From an uncultured Pirellulaceae bacterium (GTDB lineage Bacteria > Planctomycetota > Planctomycetia > Pirellulales > Pirellulaceae): DNA of 64,000 nt. Shown piece after piece: positions 1-10,632 of this stretch (position 1 is its first letter; the number at the start of each line of letters is the position of its first letter). The position numbers were made by a program, and so were the translations under genes. The notes under the pieces were generated by a model. The model was not told the DNA's origin. It made no database searches and saw nothing but the letters and a program-made list of their open reading frames with translations. The stretch spans positions 1-64,000 of the forward strand of contig CALKNI010000096.1 of NCBI GenBank assembly GCA_938091115.1. Reading direction: 5' to 3'.

Positions 1-2
1 AA

Positions 3-200
3 CCGGGGGTTTATGGTCAAACTGACGACATCGGCTATTACATTACAGAAAATGCAGTCAGTATTCGCGACCTTCAATCAACCATTCTCCATCAAATCGG
101 GATTGATCCCAAACGGTTCAACTTCCCCTACCAAGGACTCAAACAACGGCTTATTGGACCCTCCGACGAAGGCAAAGTGATTCGTGATATCCTCGCCTGA
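3..200 (+). CDS. DUF1501 domain-containing protein, C-terminal fragment (5' end outside window)
   Basis: Open frame from window start: PGVYGQTDDIGYYITENAVSIRDLQSTILHQIGIDPKRFNFPYQGLKQRLIGPSDEGKVIRDILA*; resembles the C-terminus of the DUF1501 gene at 3314-4789 (VHVHDLQATLLHLLGINHEALTYRFQGRQFRLTDVHGRVVHEILA). Confidence 0.8.
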   Translation, partial: PGVYGQTDDIGYYITENAVSIRDLQSTILHQIGIDPKRFNFPYQGLKQRLIGPSDEGKVIRDILA

Positions 201-251
201 TTCGATCGAATAGAATTCACAGCCGATCCAAATAGATTAAAATAACTGGCT

Positions 252-3200
252 ATGAAATCCATTTACTCAATCATTTTGATATTACTTTGCTGCGTCTTCT
301 CGCTAACATCGGTCGCTGAAGAGCCGATAGATTTCGCGCGGGACATCCAACCAATTCTCGCTGAAAACTGCTATTTCTGTCATGGCCCTGACGCAAATCA
401 GCGAGCCTCTGACCTCCGGCTCGATATTGAAGAGGAAGCAAAACAGTCAATCATCGCAGGTGATGCTCATGCAAGTGAATTGTATTCCCGCATTCAATCT
501 GATGATCCTGACGAACAAATGCCTCCGCCAGATTCACACCGAAGCTTAAGCCCGGACCAAATTTCATTGATCCAAAAATGGATCAATCAAGGTGGAAAGT
601 GGGGGCAACACTGGGCCTACAAACCGATCGTAAAATCGAAGATCGAGGCGGGGAACGCCATTGATTTTTATGTCCAACAGAAACTGTATCAGCAAGGTCT
701 TGAATTTTCACCGGTTGCCGATCGCCGAACATTACTTCGACGCGTCAGCCTTGACCTGACCGGTTTACCACCGACCATTGAACAAATCGAGACCTTCCTC
801 GAAGACACTTCACCGGATGCCTATCAGCAGATGGTTGAGCGAATGCTCCAATCACCTGCCTATGGTGAACGCATGGCCTGGGACTGGCTCGATTCAGCCA
901 GGTATGCCGATACCAACGGCTACCAGGGCGACAACGAACGGACCATGTGGCCGTGGCGAGATTGGGTAATTGATGCGTTCAATGACAACCTTCCTTTCGA
1001 TCAGTTTTCTAAATGGCAAATCGCTGGCGATTTGTTGACCAACCCAACAGAAGAACAAATTCTGGCAACTGGATTCAATCGAAACCATCCTATCAACGGC
1101 GAGGGGGGAAGGATTCCAGAGGAAAACCGAATCGATTATGTGATGGACATGACAGAAACAACTGGCACCGTTTGGCTCGGTCTCACTTTCAATTGCTGTC
1201 GCTGCCATGACCACAAATACGATCAACTAACTCAGGAGGACTACTACAGTCTGTTTGCATTTTTCAACCAAACTCCGGTAACCGGCGCTGGCGGTAATTC
1301 TCAAACCGCGCCGATACTTTCGGTACCTGACCAACCTCAGCGATTGCAATTGGCAAAACTAAATATTGAGTTTTCCAATTTAAAATCAGAACAAGAACGT
1401 CTTGTCAGGGCACTCAATCAGAAACAAAGTGACTGGGAATTGGCACTAACCAAACAACTCCAGAACAAAAAAACCTGGTCGGTTTGGCACCCCGAATCCT
1501 ACTCCGCTCAGAAGGCTGATCTCGAATATTCCGCCGACGGCTCTCTCCTCGCATCAGGAGTTAACCCGGTCAACGATAACTACCAAATTACAGGCAAGTC
1601 AGATCTTCCAGTCGTTCAGGCGATCCGTCTGGAAGTTCTCAACCACGCCTCAATGACGGCCGGCGGTCTGACAAGATCCGTGAGTTCCAATTTTGTATTA
1701 ACCGATTTTGCTGCCTATCTCATCGAACCGGGAATGCCGCCCGCCCGCCTTCCATTCAAACAAGTTCAAGCCGATTATGAACAACCGGGGCACAATGTCC
1801 AACTAGCGATCGATTCAGATGCCCAATCAGGCTGGGCCGTCTGGGCTACCAATAAGAATATGCAGCAAGAACACGAGGCTGTCTTCTCTTTTGAAAAACC
1901 AGTAACCTTGTCGCCTGGCGCGAAACTCAAATTCGTACTAAAACACGAATCGATACACAAGCAGCACAACATTGGCAGACTGAGAATCTCTCTCACTCAA
2001 CAGGAAAATCCAACACTCGCTGGAAACCATGAAAAATTACTAGCTGCATTAAAACAACCGATCGAGACGCGATCGCCAGAACAACTCCAACTAATTCAAG
2101 TAAAACACTTAGAATCTGATACCACTTACCAAGCGCAAGCCAAAAAGATCAATTCGATTAACAATCAAACCCAAGCTCTGACCAAGGGGTATCCCAAAGT
2201 CATGGTGATGGCTGATAGACCCCAGCCTCGAAAAACCTATCGACTAAATCGGGGATCCTACGAACAGCCATTGAACGAAGTCTCGATGCGCGTACCTGCG
2301 ATGCTGGAATCACTACCGACTGGTGTAACACCCAACCGACTCGCTCTGGCCAACTGGCTTTTTTCAGTCGACAATCCGTTGACCCCTCGCGTCTCGATCA
2401 ATCGAATTTGGGCTAAGTTCTTTAACGCGGGATTAGTCAAAACACTAGAAGATTTTGGCGTCCAGGGCGAACCACCTAGCCACCCAAAATTACTGGATTG
2501 GCTGGCTGCCGAATACCGGGATTGCGGATGGGATACCAAACACATGATCCGCTTAATTTTAAACAGCCGAACTTATCAGCAATCCTCGCAAACAAATCCC
2601 CACTTACTTGAGATCGATCCGAACAATCGGCTACTCGCCCGGGCATCGAGGTTTCGAATGCCTTCCTGGATGATCCGTGACTACGCCCTGGCTACCAGCG
2701 GACGGCTTGTGCGACAAATTGGTGGCCGCCCTGTAAATAGCTACCAGCCGAAGGGAGTTTGGGAAGAAGCAAGTTTCGGCAAAAAGACTTATCGGCAGGA
2801 TTCGGGTGACGCGCTTTACCGACGTTCGATCTACACATTTTGGCGGCGGATTGCTGCACCTACTATGATATTCGACAATGCCGACCGGATGACATGTTCA
2901 GTCATTTCCTACCGAACCAACACACCTCTTCACGCCTTAAACACACTTAACAACACGACCTACGTCGAGGCAGCCCGCTTGCTCGCCAGTCGCGTATTAA
3001 AAGAGCGACTATCCGACCGGGAAACACTTTCTAAGATATATCAACGGATCGTCACGCGGCTGCCCCGGGAAAATGAATTTCCAATTCTCCTTGCGGGGTT
3101 AGCCCGCGACCGGCAACAATTCACCGCAAACAATGACAATGCAGTCGCTTTTTTAGGGGTCGGTGAATCATCTGCCGACCCCAGCCTTGATCCGGTTGAA

Positions 3201-3266
3201 TTAGCCTCCTGGACCAATCTGTGTATCGCCGTTTTAAATCTCGATGAAAGCCTGACTCGGCAATAA
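252..3266 (+). CDS. PSD1 / DUF1549 + DUF1553 domain protein with N-terminal planctomycete cytochrome c (PSCyt1)-like domain
   Basis: 1004-aa ORF with signal peptide; CYFCHG heme motif; 'RRVSLDLTGLPPT', 'RMAWDWLDSARYADTNGYQ', 'CCRCHDHKYDQ', 'TPRVSINRIWAKFFNAGLV' motifs typical of the family. Confidence 0.93.
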   Translation: MKSIYSIILILLCCVFSLTSVAEEPIDFARDIQPILAENCYFCHGPDANQRASDLRLDIEEEAKQSIIAGDAHASELYSRIQSDDPDEQMPPPDSHRSLSPDQISLIQKWINQGGKWGQHWAYKPIVKSKIEAGNAIDFYVQQKLYQQGLEFSPVADRRTLLRRVSLDLTGLPPTIEQIETFLEDTSPDAYQQMVERMLQSPAYGERMAWDWLDSARYADTNGYQGDNERTMWPWRDWVIDAFNDNLPFDQFSKWQIAGDLLTNPTEEQILATGFNRNHPINGEGGRIPEENRIDYVMDMTETTGTVWLGLTFNCCRCHDHKYDQLTQEDYYSLFAFFNQTPVTGAGGNSQTAPILSVPDQPQRLQLAKLNIEFSNLKSEQERLVRALNQKQSDWELALTKQLQNKKTWSVWHPESYSAQKADLEYSADGSLLASGVNPVNDNYQITGKSDLPVVQAIRLEVLNHASMTAGGLTRSVSSNFVLTDFAAYLIEPGMPPARLPFKQVQADYEQPGHNVQLAIDSDAQSGWAVWATNKNMQQEHEAVFSFEKPVTLSPGAKLKFVLKHESIHKQHNIGRLRISLTQQENPTLAGNHEKLLAALKQPIETRSPEQLQLIQVKHLESDTTYQAQAKKINSINNQTQALTKGYPKVMVMADRPQPRKTYRLNRGSYEQPLNEVSMRVPAMLESLPTGVTPNRLALANWLFSVDNPLTPRVSINRIWAKFFNAGLVKTLEDFGVQGEPPSHPKLLDWLAAEYRDCGWDTKHMIRLILNSRTYQQSSQTNPHLLEIDPNNRLLARASRFRMPSWMIRDYALATSGRLVRQIGGRPVNSYQPKGVWEEASFGKKTYRQDSGDALYRRSIYTFWRRIAAPTMIFDNADRMTCSVISYRTNTPLHALNTLNNTTYVEAARLLASRVLKERLSDRETLSKIYQRIVTRLPRENEFPILLAGLARDRQQFTANNDNAVAFLGVGESSADPSLDPVELASWTNLCIAVLNLDESLTRQ

Positions 3267-3313
3267 GCCAAGTGAACAATTGAATTTAGAATAACCATCA
3301 TCTCAATGAACGC

Positions 3314-4789
3314 ATGACGGCTATGAATTTTTATGAACAACAAAAATTACATTCGACCCGACGCGAATTCTTCGGTCGCACCGCATGCGGAATTGGATCC
3401 GCAGCGTTGGCGAGCCTGTTAAATCGTTCGGGAATCGCGGGAGAACAACGGCCTGAACCGCGCGTTGGCGGTCTTCCTGGCGTACCCCATTTTGCCCCAA
3501 AGGCAAAACGCGTGATTGCCCTGATTCAAAACGGTGGACCGTCTCATGCTGATCTCTTTGATTGGAAACCAAAATTAGCTCAAATGCATGGACAGTCCGT
3601 GCCCGAAGAATTTGTCGCGGGCAAACGATTCAGTACCATGACTGGAAAACCCGATGGAAAACTGATGCTGGCCCCCATCGAGCCGTTTCACCAGCGAGGA
3701 AATTCTGGAGCCTGGGTCAGTGATATGCTCCCCTACACTGCGTCGATCGCGGATGAATTAACCTTCCTCAAGAGCATGCACACCGACGCGGTCAACCACG
3801 CTCCAGCGATTAGTTTCTTATTAAGCGGCGCTCAGATTCCAGGTCGGCCAACACTGGGAAGCTGGATGAACTATGGGTTGGGAAGCGAAGTTGATGACCT
3901 TCCTAATTTCATCGTCATGACGTCCGTTTCAAAGAACACAACCTGTGGTCAAATCTTCTACGACTTTTACTGGGGAAGTGGCTTTTTACCTTCCAAACAT
4001 CAAGGGGTTAAATTCCGCGGATCTGGCGATCCTGTTCTCTACCTTTCTAATCCCACCGGCATAACACGTGAAATGCGCCGCGGATGGCTCGACAACATTG
4101 CCCGGTTAAACCAAATGCAACTTGAAGAATTTGGGGATCCCGAAATTGCAACCCGAATTGCTCAATATGAAATGGCTTTTCAAATGCAGGCGAGCGTGCC
4201 AGAGTTAACTGACCTTTCCGATGAACCTCGTGCTATTCTTGAAATGTACGGACCCGGTGTCGAAGAGCCCGGCTCGTTTGCTCACAACTGTTTGATGGCT
4301 CGTCGGCTTGCTGAACGAGGGGTCAGTTTTACTCAACTGATGCACGCCGGGTGGGACCAACATCGGAGTTTGACAACAGAATTTTATACCCAATGTAAGG
4401 ACACCGATCAGGCAAGTGCTGCCTTGGTCAAGGACCTAAAGCAACGCGGAATGCTTGACGACACTCTCGTGATTTGGAGTGGAGAGTTCGGGCGCACCCC
4501 GTTTATTCAAGGAGATATTAACAATCGAAAACAATGGGGACGCGACCACCACCCGTACGCCTACACGACATGGATGGCGGGCGGGGGCCTCAAGCCTGGC
4601 CTAAGCTATGGTGAAACCGACGAACTGGCGATGAACGTCGCCAACGATGGTGTTCACGTCCATGATTTGCAGGCCACTCTATTGCATCTCCTCGGGATTA
4701 ATCACGAAGCATTGACCTACCGGTTTCAGGGCAGGCAATTCCGGCTGACCGATGTCCACGGCCGGGTTGTTCATGAAATCTTAGCCTAA
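3314..4789 (+). CDS. DUF1501 domain-containing protein
   Basis: 491-aa ORF; 'STRREFFGRTACGIGSAALASLL' Tat-like leader, 'GGPSHADLFDWKP', 'GEFGRTPFIQGD..GRDHHPYAYTTWMAGGGLKPG' motifs. Confidence 0.93.
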   Translation: MTAMNFYEQQKLHSTRREFFGRTACGIGSAALASLLNRSGIAGEQRPEPRVGGLPGVPHFAPKAKRVIALIQNGGPSHADLFDWKPKLAQMHGQSVPEEFVAGKRFSTMTGKPDGKLMLAPIEPFHQRGNSGAWVSDMLPYTASIADELTFLKSMHTDAVNHAPAISFLLSGAQIPGRPTLGSWMNYGLGSEVDDLPNFIVMTSVSKNTTCGQIFYDFYWGSGFLPSKHQGVKFRGSGDPVLYLSNPTGITREMRRGWLDNIARLNQMQLEEFGDPEIATRIAQYEMAFQMQASVPELTDLSDEPRAILEMYGPGVEEPGSFAHNCLMARRLAERGVSFTQLMHAGWDQHRSLTTEFYTQCKDTDQASAALVKDLKQRGMLDDTLVIWSGEFGRTPFIQGDINNRKQWGRDHHPYAYTTWMAGGGLKPGLSYGETDELAMNVANDGVHVHDLQATLLHLLGINHEALTYRFQGRQFRLTDVHGRVVHEILA

Positions 4790-4945
4790 TTTTCCTTACC
4801 AAACCGGAGTGCGAAACGGCTCGGCAAACCACACAAACGGCAAGCGTGGAAAGCTTCTGATTTTCAAAAATTCCGTACTAAAAATACTTTTCTCTGATAC
4901 GATGAATCCCCTGAACTACCTTACCTGGCACCCGAGGGCCATTCA

Positions 4946-6940
4946 TTGACAACTTCTAAACCCGTTTTTCCCAACCCCACCTCCCGTCGCGATTCTGCAC
5001 GTAGTCACATCGAAAATGAAACTGCTGAGACCTCCACTGAGCCAACCTGGACACTCGATCAGGCAAAAGAGCTCTACGGTATCCATCGCTGGGGGTTGGA
5101 CTACTTTGGAATCTCTGCATCTGGGAATGCGACCGTTCAGGCACCGACTCCCGCAGGGGTCAAAACAATTGAGTTCTCAGAAATACTCGACGGCCTAAAA
5201 CAGCGTGGACTCGGAATGCCAGTCATGCTCCGGTTCGAAAATCTCGTCGATGACCGCATTACTCAACTCCATCAAGGATTCGCATCAGCCATCGCGAAGA
5301 CCAATTACCAGAGTGAATATCGTGGTGTTTTTCCAATCAAGGTTAATCAACAGAGTCACGTAATTGCGGAAATTACGAGGTTCGGTGAACGATTTAATTA
5401 CGGGCTCGAAGCAGGGAGCAAAGCTGAACTGTTAATCGCACTGGCGACCCTACCTTCTCCAGAAAGCCTCATCATTTGCAATGGCTATAAAGATGTGGAA
5501 TACATCGATCTCGGGCTCCGGGCACTTTCGATGGGACTCCAAGTATTTTTCGTCATCGAAACTCCCAAAGAACTACCCATGATCCTTAACCGTGCAAAAC
5601 ACTGGGGAGTTACGCCATGCATTGGTGTACGCTTAAAACTCTCCACTGCCGTTGACGGACACTGGAGCCGAGACGCCGGAGACCGTAGCCTTTTTGGTTT
5701 ATCGACGCTTCAGTTGATTGAAATTATTGACAGCCTCCGGGAAGCTGGAATGCTGGATTCACTAAAAATGTTGCACTTCCATCTCGGCAGCCAGGTGCCC
5801 AACATTCGCAATGTCCGTGACGGCATTACCGAAGCCTGTCGATTTTATGTCAACCTCATCAAAGAGGGCGCACCAATGGGTTATTTTGACATTGGTGGGG
5901 GACTCGCTGTCGACTACGACGGGTCGGCCAGCATCGATGGGCACAGTCGAAACTACGACCTCGACGAATACTGTGTTGATATTGTCGAGGCAATCATGGC
6001 GGCGTTTCGTCCTCACGACATTCCTCACCCTACGATCATTTCCGAATCAGGCCGCTGGACCGTCGCGCCAATGTCGGTGCTGCTATTTAACATCCTCGAT
6101 GTCAATGACTTCCAACCGCAACCACTTCCCAACCCACTTCCGGAAAACATCCATTCCTCTATAGATTTCCTGATTGATACGTTACGGCATATCGAAGTCA
6201 GACGCCTCCAAGAAAACTTCAACGATGCGATTTATTACCGAGACCAAGCGCGGAAAGCATTTCAAATCGGAGAACTTAGCCTTCGCGAACGGGCACTTGC
6301 TGAAAACATCTGTCTGACGATACTTCACCAAATCGCCGATCGCGTGCCCGAAATGACACGACCTCCGGCAAGCCTGCAATCTATCAAAGACTCGCTCTCG
6401 GATATTTACTATGGCAATTTCAGCGTTTTCCAATCGCTGCCTGACGCATGGGCCATCCAACAGGTTTTCCCCGTGATGCCCCTGCAACGTCTCGACGAGG
6501 AACCAACTCGAAACGCCATCATTGGAGATTTAACTTGCGATTGTGACGGTCAACTCAACCAATTTGTAGGAACTAAATCCAACACCAACACACTTAGATT
6601 ACACCCAATCGCCGAAGGTGAAGAATATTGTCTTGGTGTATTTTTGGTGGGAGCCTATCAGGAAACACTAGGTGATCTTCACAATTTATTTGGCGACACT
6701 CATGTCGTGAGCGTCAGAGTTACCAGCGAAGGGAAATTGGAGTTTGTCCACGAGCTCGAAGGCGACAGTATTAGAGATGTGTTGAGCTACGTAGAATACC
6801 AAACGGAAGAACTATTTTCTCAATTTGAAAAACGCACCGACACCGCGTTAAGTAACGGGAAAATCAGTGTTGACCAACGGAGTGAAATCTTAAATCTATT
6901 TAGCGAGAGCCTGCGCGGATATACTTATTTTGAACACTAA
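4946..6940 (+). CDS. speA: Biosynthetic arginine decarboxylase
   Basis: 664-aa ORF (TTG start); PLP-dependent group IV decarboxylase motifs 'YRGVFPIKVNQQ', 'GLEAGSKAEL', 'HFHLGSQVPNI', 'DIGGGLAVDYDGS', 'ISESGRWTVA'. Confidence 0.92.
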   Translation: MTTSKPVFPNPTSRRDSARSHIENETAETSTEPTWTLDQAKELYGIHRWGLDYFGISASGNATVQAPTPAGVKTIEFSEILDGLKQRGLGMPVMLRFENLVDDRITQLHQGFASAIAKTNYQSEYRGVFPIKVNQQSHVIAEITRFGERFNYGLEAGSKAELLIALATLPSPESLIICNGYKDVEYIDLGLRALSMGLQVFFVIETPKELPMILNRAKHWGVTPCIGVRLKLSTAVDGHWSRDAGDRSLFGLSTLQLIEIIDSLREAGMLDSLKMLHFHLGSQVPNIRNVRDGITEACRFYVNLIKEGAPMGYFDIGGGLAVDYDGSASIDGHSRNYDLDEYCVDIVEAIMAAFRPHDIPHPTIISESGRWTVAPMSVLLFNILDVNDFQPQPLPNPLPENIHSSIDFLIDTLRHIEVRRLQENFNDAIYYRDQARKAFQIGELSLRERALAENICLTILHQIADRVPEMTRPPASLQSIKDSLSDIYYGNFSVFQSLPDAWAIQQVFPVMPLQRLDEEPTRNAIIGDLTCDCDGQLNQFVGTKSNTNTLRLHPIAEGEEYCLGVFLVGAYQETLGDLHNLFGDTHVVSVRVTSEGKLEFVHELEGDSIRDVLSYVEYQTEELFSQFEKRTDTALSNGKISVDQRSEILNLFSESLRGYTYFEH

Positions 6941-6990
6941 AATTTCCTGCCTTATCGCAACTGAAATTACAACTGAATAATAGAGGAATC

Positions 6991-9267
6991 ATGGGTACTC
7001 GTTTCATCTTAAGCCTGACGATCTTGGTTGGTTTGATTTCCACCGTCAATTCTCAGACATTGCTTGTCGAAGCGGAGAGTTTTTCTGATCTAGGAGGTTG
7101 GAAACTCGACACTCAGTTCATTCACGAAATGGGCTCTCCCTACCTGCTTGCACACGGTCTGGGAAAATCAGTAGCAGACGCGAAAACGACAATTGATTTT
7201 CCTGCCACTGGACGCTACACCGTCTGGGTCCGCACGAAAGATTGGGTAGCCCGTTGGAAGGCACCAGGCCAACCTGGAAAATTTGAATTGCACATCAATG
7301 GTGTGCCGCTGGAGCAACCGTTCGGAGTGAAAGGGGAAGACTGGCTCTGGCAAAATGGTGGAACGATACAAATTAATCAAAAGCAGAACGAATTAGCGCT
7401 ACATGACTTGACCGGCTTTGACGGTCGTTGCGATGCAATCGCATTCTCACTCGATCCAGACTGGACGCCTCCGGCAACTACCGAAGTGATGCCCCCATGG
7501 CGCCGGAAATTATCAAACGTCCCTGAACAACCAATCGATCAAAGTGGCTATGATTTAGTAGTAATCGGGGGTGGCTATGCCGGAGTCGCGGCCTCTTTGT
7601 CAGCCGCCAGGATGGGCTGCAACGTAGCCTTAGTTCAAAACCGAAACGTCTTAGGCGGTAACGGATCAAGCGAAGTACGGGTCTGGGCGAAGGGAAATAT
7701 TCGCCGAGGACGCTACCCAAGAATTGGTGAAATCGTCAACGAGTTTTCAGATCAAGCGACCAAATCTCCCGGCACTTACGAAGAATTTGAGGATGACAAA
7801 AAAGAAACATTAGTCCGTGCCGAAAAGAACATCGATCTGTTCCTTAATCATCATGCCTACGAAGTTGAACTGTCGTCTGAAAATTCGATAAAATCCATCC
7901 TTGCCTTTAACACGCGTTCCAATGCAATCAGGCGTTTTTCAGGTACTCAATTTGTAGATTGCACCGGCCACGGGACGATCGGCACTCTCGCCGGGGCAAA
8001 GAACGACATGACTCCCGAGGGCCGGATGGGAATGAGCAACATGTGGCGTTGGGAACAGGACTCCCAACCAACTGATTTCCCACTAACTCCCTGGGCACTG
8101 GATCTGACCATGAAAGATTTTCCGTACCCCCGCGACTTTCACGGCCAGTGGTTTTGGGAAAGCGGATTCGACAAAGATCCCTTGGAAGATGCTGAAGGAA
8201 TCCGTGACTGGAATCTCAGAGCAGTTTACGGTGCGTTCAACGCCATGAAGAATAAGGATGGAGCTGAGCAACATCCGAATGCATCCTTGACGTGGGTCGC
8301 TTTTATTGGAGGGCCGCGTGAATCGAGAAGACTACTTGGTGACGTCGTGCTGACAGAAGCCGATATCGTCGGCAAACGAGACTTTCCCGACGGAGTTGTA
8401 CCGAGTACTTGGTCAATCGATCTCCATTATCCAAAAGAACAATACGCCAAGAAATATCCTGAAAATCCTTTCATATCCAAAGCGGTTCATGGGAAAGGAG
8501 TCGACAGAAGTTATGGCTACCCCGTCCCATACCGCTGCTTTTACTCCGCCAATATCGACAATCTTTTCATGGCAGGGCGATGCATCAGCGTTACCCACGA
8601 AGCGTTAGGAACAGTACGTGTTATGAAGACGTGCGGAATGATGGGAGAGGTTGTTGGAAAAGCCGCTTCCCTCTGTGCCGTTCACCAATGCTCTCCCCGA
8701 GAGGTCTACCAAAAATACCTACCAGAATTAAAAGGCCTGCTCCAACTTCCCGGAGGTTCACGCCGCCTCAGCATTGGAGGAAAATTGACAATTCCCGATG
8801 TGCCAATCGCGAAGCAACCCAAGCCTGCGGTCGTCAACCAAGGGATCTCGCCAAAAAAGATCACAGGGACCGTAATCGACGATGTTTCGACAACGCGAAC
8901 TGGAATATGGAACACGGGGACGGGTTTAAAAGGATTTATTGGAAAACACTATGTTTACGCCGGCGCGAATACTGACGCTTCGATTCGATTTGCCTGGGAA
9001 CCGGAGAAAAACGCACGATGCGAAATCAGACTCGCCTATAGGCACCATCAGAACCGAACCCAAAAGGCACGGATCACCATTGAACAGGGAAAAGAATCGA
9101 AGACGATTTATTTAGACCTAACCAAAGCACCAACACTCCAACACGGGTTTGTATCTCTCGGAGAATTTGACCTCAAACAAGGTCAACCTACGGCAATTAC
9201 CATGTCGCATGGAAATTCGATTGGCAACCTTTGCGCTGATGCAGTTCAAATCTTGCCGGCTAAATAA
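6991..9267 (+). CDS. FAD-dependent oxidoreductase with C-terminal Golvesin/Xly-like domain
   Basis: 758-aa ORF; signal peptide; Rossmann 'YDLVVIGGGYAGVAASLSAARMG', 'GGNGSSEVRVWAKG', C-terminal 'GTWN..KHYVYAG' -like carbohydrate-binding-type domain. Confidence 0.85.
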   Translation: MGTRFILSLTILVGLISTVNSQTLLVEAESFSDLGGWKLDTQFIHEMGSPYLLAHGLGKSVADAKTTIDFPATGRYTVWVRTKDWVARWKAPGQPGKFELHINGVPLEQPFGVKGEDWLWQNGGTIQINQKQNELALHDLTGFDGRCDAIAFSLDPDWTPPATTEVMPPWRRKLSNVPEQPIDQSGYDLVVIGGGYAGVAASLSAARMGCNVALVQNRNVLGGNGSSEVRVWAKGNIRRGRYPRIGEIVNEFSDQATKSPGTYEEFEDDKKETLVRAEKNIDLFLNHHAYEVELSSENSIKSILAFNTRSNAIRRFSGTQFVDCTGHGTIGTLAGAKNDMTPEGRMGMSNMWRWEQDSQPTDFPLTPWALDLTMKDFPYPRDFHGQWFWESGFDKDPLEDAEGIRDWNLRAVYGAFNAMKNKDGAEQHPNASLTWVAFIGGPRESRRLLGDVVLTEADIVGKRDFPDGVVPSTWSIDLHYPKEQYAKKYPENPFISKAVHGKGVDRSYGYPVPYRCFYSANIDNLFMAGRCISVTHEALGTVRVMKTCGMMGEVVGKAASLCAVHQCSPREVYQKYLPELKGLLQLPGGSRRLSIGGKLTIPDVPIAKQPKPAVVNQGISPKKITGTVIDDVSTTRTGIWNTGTGLKGFIGKHYVYAGANTDASIRFAWEPEKNARCEIRLAYRHHQNRTQKARITIEQGKESKTIYLDLTKAPTLQHGFVSLGEFDLKQGQPTAITMSHGNSIGNLCADAVQILPAK

Positions 9268-9311
9268 ACTGAATCACTCATATTTTGGTTTAAGCATTTA
9301 CTGTTAAGCAT

Positions 9312-10499
9312 CTACTTATTGAGAGCTTTTCGGTAATCGCCGGGAGTCATATTTAACTCCCTTTTAAAAACAACATGTAAATACTCTGGATGCTCAAATC
9401 CGCAGCTCACTGCAATTTGCTCGATCGACATATCCGTCTTTGCCAACAGACTGCGAACCTGTTTCAGTTGGCAATTCCTAATTTCCTGTTGGGGAGAGTG
9501 GCCAAGGAGTTTTCGCATGCGGCGTTCGAGGGAACTCCGAGATAATTTCGTATGCTCAAGTACTTGTTTGACCGAAATACCAAAACAAGCATTGGTCCTT
9601 AAGAAGCTTAGAGCATTCGCCAAATCGGGATCTTCAATGGCATAAACGCTCGAAGACTGTCGAAGCCTCACATCCAAGGGATCAAAGCACTGCAACCGCG
9701 GTGTTACTTTTTCTCCGGCCATCAATTTTGCCAAACGCTCTGCTGCAGAAAAACCAATTTGCTCGGAATTAGGCATAACGCTTGAAAGCGGCGGTTCACA
9801 TAAATTGCAAATCACCTCGTTATTATCGACTCCCAAAACGGCGACCTGTTCCGGTACAGCAATTTCTGCCAGCAGGCAGCAATCCAGAATGTTCTTCCCT
9901 GCAATATCGTTACTTGCCATAACGCCCACCGGTTTTGGCAATCCTTTCAACCAACTCGTTATTCGCTTACGCTCGTATGCCAATGAAAGTTTGCGAGGTT
10001 GTTCCAGTTCACGATTAGACAAACTGTGCCATTTAGATTTAAAAATGGAACACTCATGCCGTTTCTGTTTTAGTTCGCCGACAAACGACTCCTCTCGTCG
10101 ACGCGACCAGGCTTCTTGATCAAATCCAAAAAATCCAAAACTCCGAAACCCTCGCTCCATAAAATGCCTCGCTCCCAAACGACCGATCGCGTGATCATCA
10201 GAACGCAAACTAGCGAACTCGCTTTTTTCATCACGGCGATCATTTAGATCGACAAACGGAATTTTTCTCGAACGCACCATTTGAGCAATTTCTGGATTCG
10301 TCGAGCGACAAATAATTCCATCGCCATTCCAATCAATCAGCCATTCAGGCGGTCCGCCTCGCAAATCCTGTTCCTCAAGAAAAACAGACCAATCACTCTG
10401 AGTTTTTTTAAACCGCACGATTCCGTCAAGCAGATTGCGTCCGTAATTACTTGAAGTTTCTACAATTAAGGCAACGGAATAACGTCTTCGCATATTCAC
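9312..10499 (-). CDS. XylR-like AraC-family transcriptional regulator (periplasmic-binding-like sensor + HTH_18)
   Basis: 395-aa ORF; 'SVALIVETSSNYGRNLLDGIVRF', 'AVLGVDNNEVICNLCEPPLSSV', C-terminal AraC HTH 'DMSIEQIAVSCGFEHPEYLHVVFKRELNMTPGDYRK'. Confidence 0.9.
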   Translation of the reverse strand: MNMRRRYSVALIVETSSNYGRNLLDGIVRFKKTQSDWSVFLEEQDLRGGPPEWLIDWNGDGIICRSTNPEIAQMVRSRKIPFVDLNDRRDEKSEFASLRSDDHAIGRLGARHFMERGFRSFGFFGFDQEAWSRRREESFVGELKQKRHECSIFKSKWHSLSNRELEQPRKLSLAYERKRITSWLKGLPKPVGVMASNDIAGKNILDCCLLAEIAVPEQVAVLGVDNNEVICNLCEPPLSSVMPNSEQIGFSAAERLAKLMAGEKVTPRLQCFDPLDVRLRQSSSVYAIEDPDLANALSFLRTNACFGISVKQVLEHTKLSRSSLERRMRKLLGHSPQQEIRNCQLKQVRSLLAKTDMSIEQIAVSCGFEHPEYLHVVFKRELNMTPGDYRKALNK

Positions 10500-10632
10500 A
10501 ACCAGAATTTAGCAATCAAAATTAAAGGCATGGAATCCAACAACGGTCATGGATTAGAATGGGCAACGCCGTGTTTCATCTCTAAACTCTAACACATGGC
10601 TCTCAGTCTCCAAACCAATAAAGGAATCTCGC

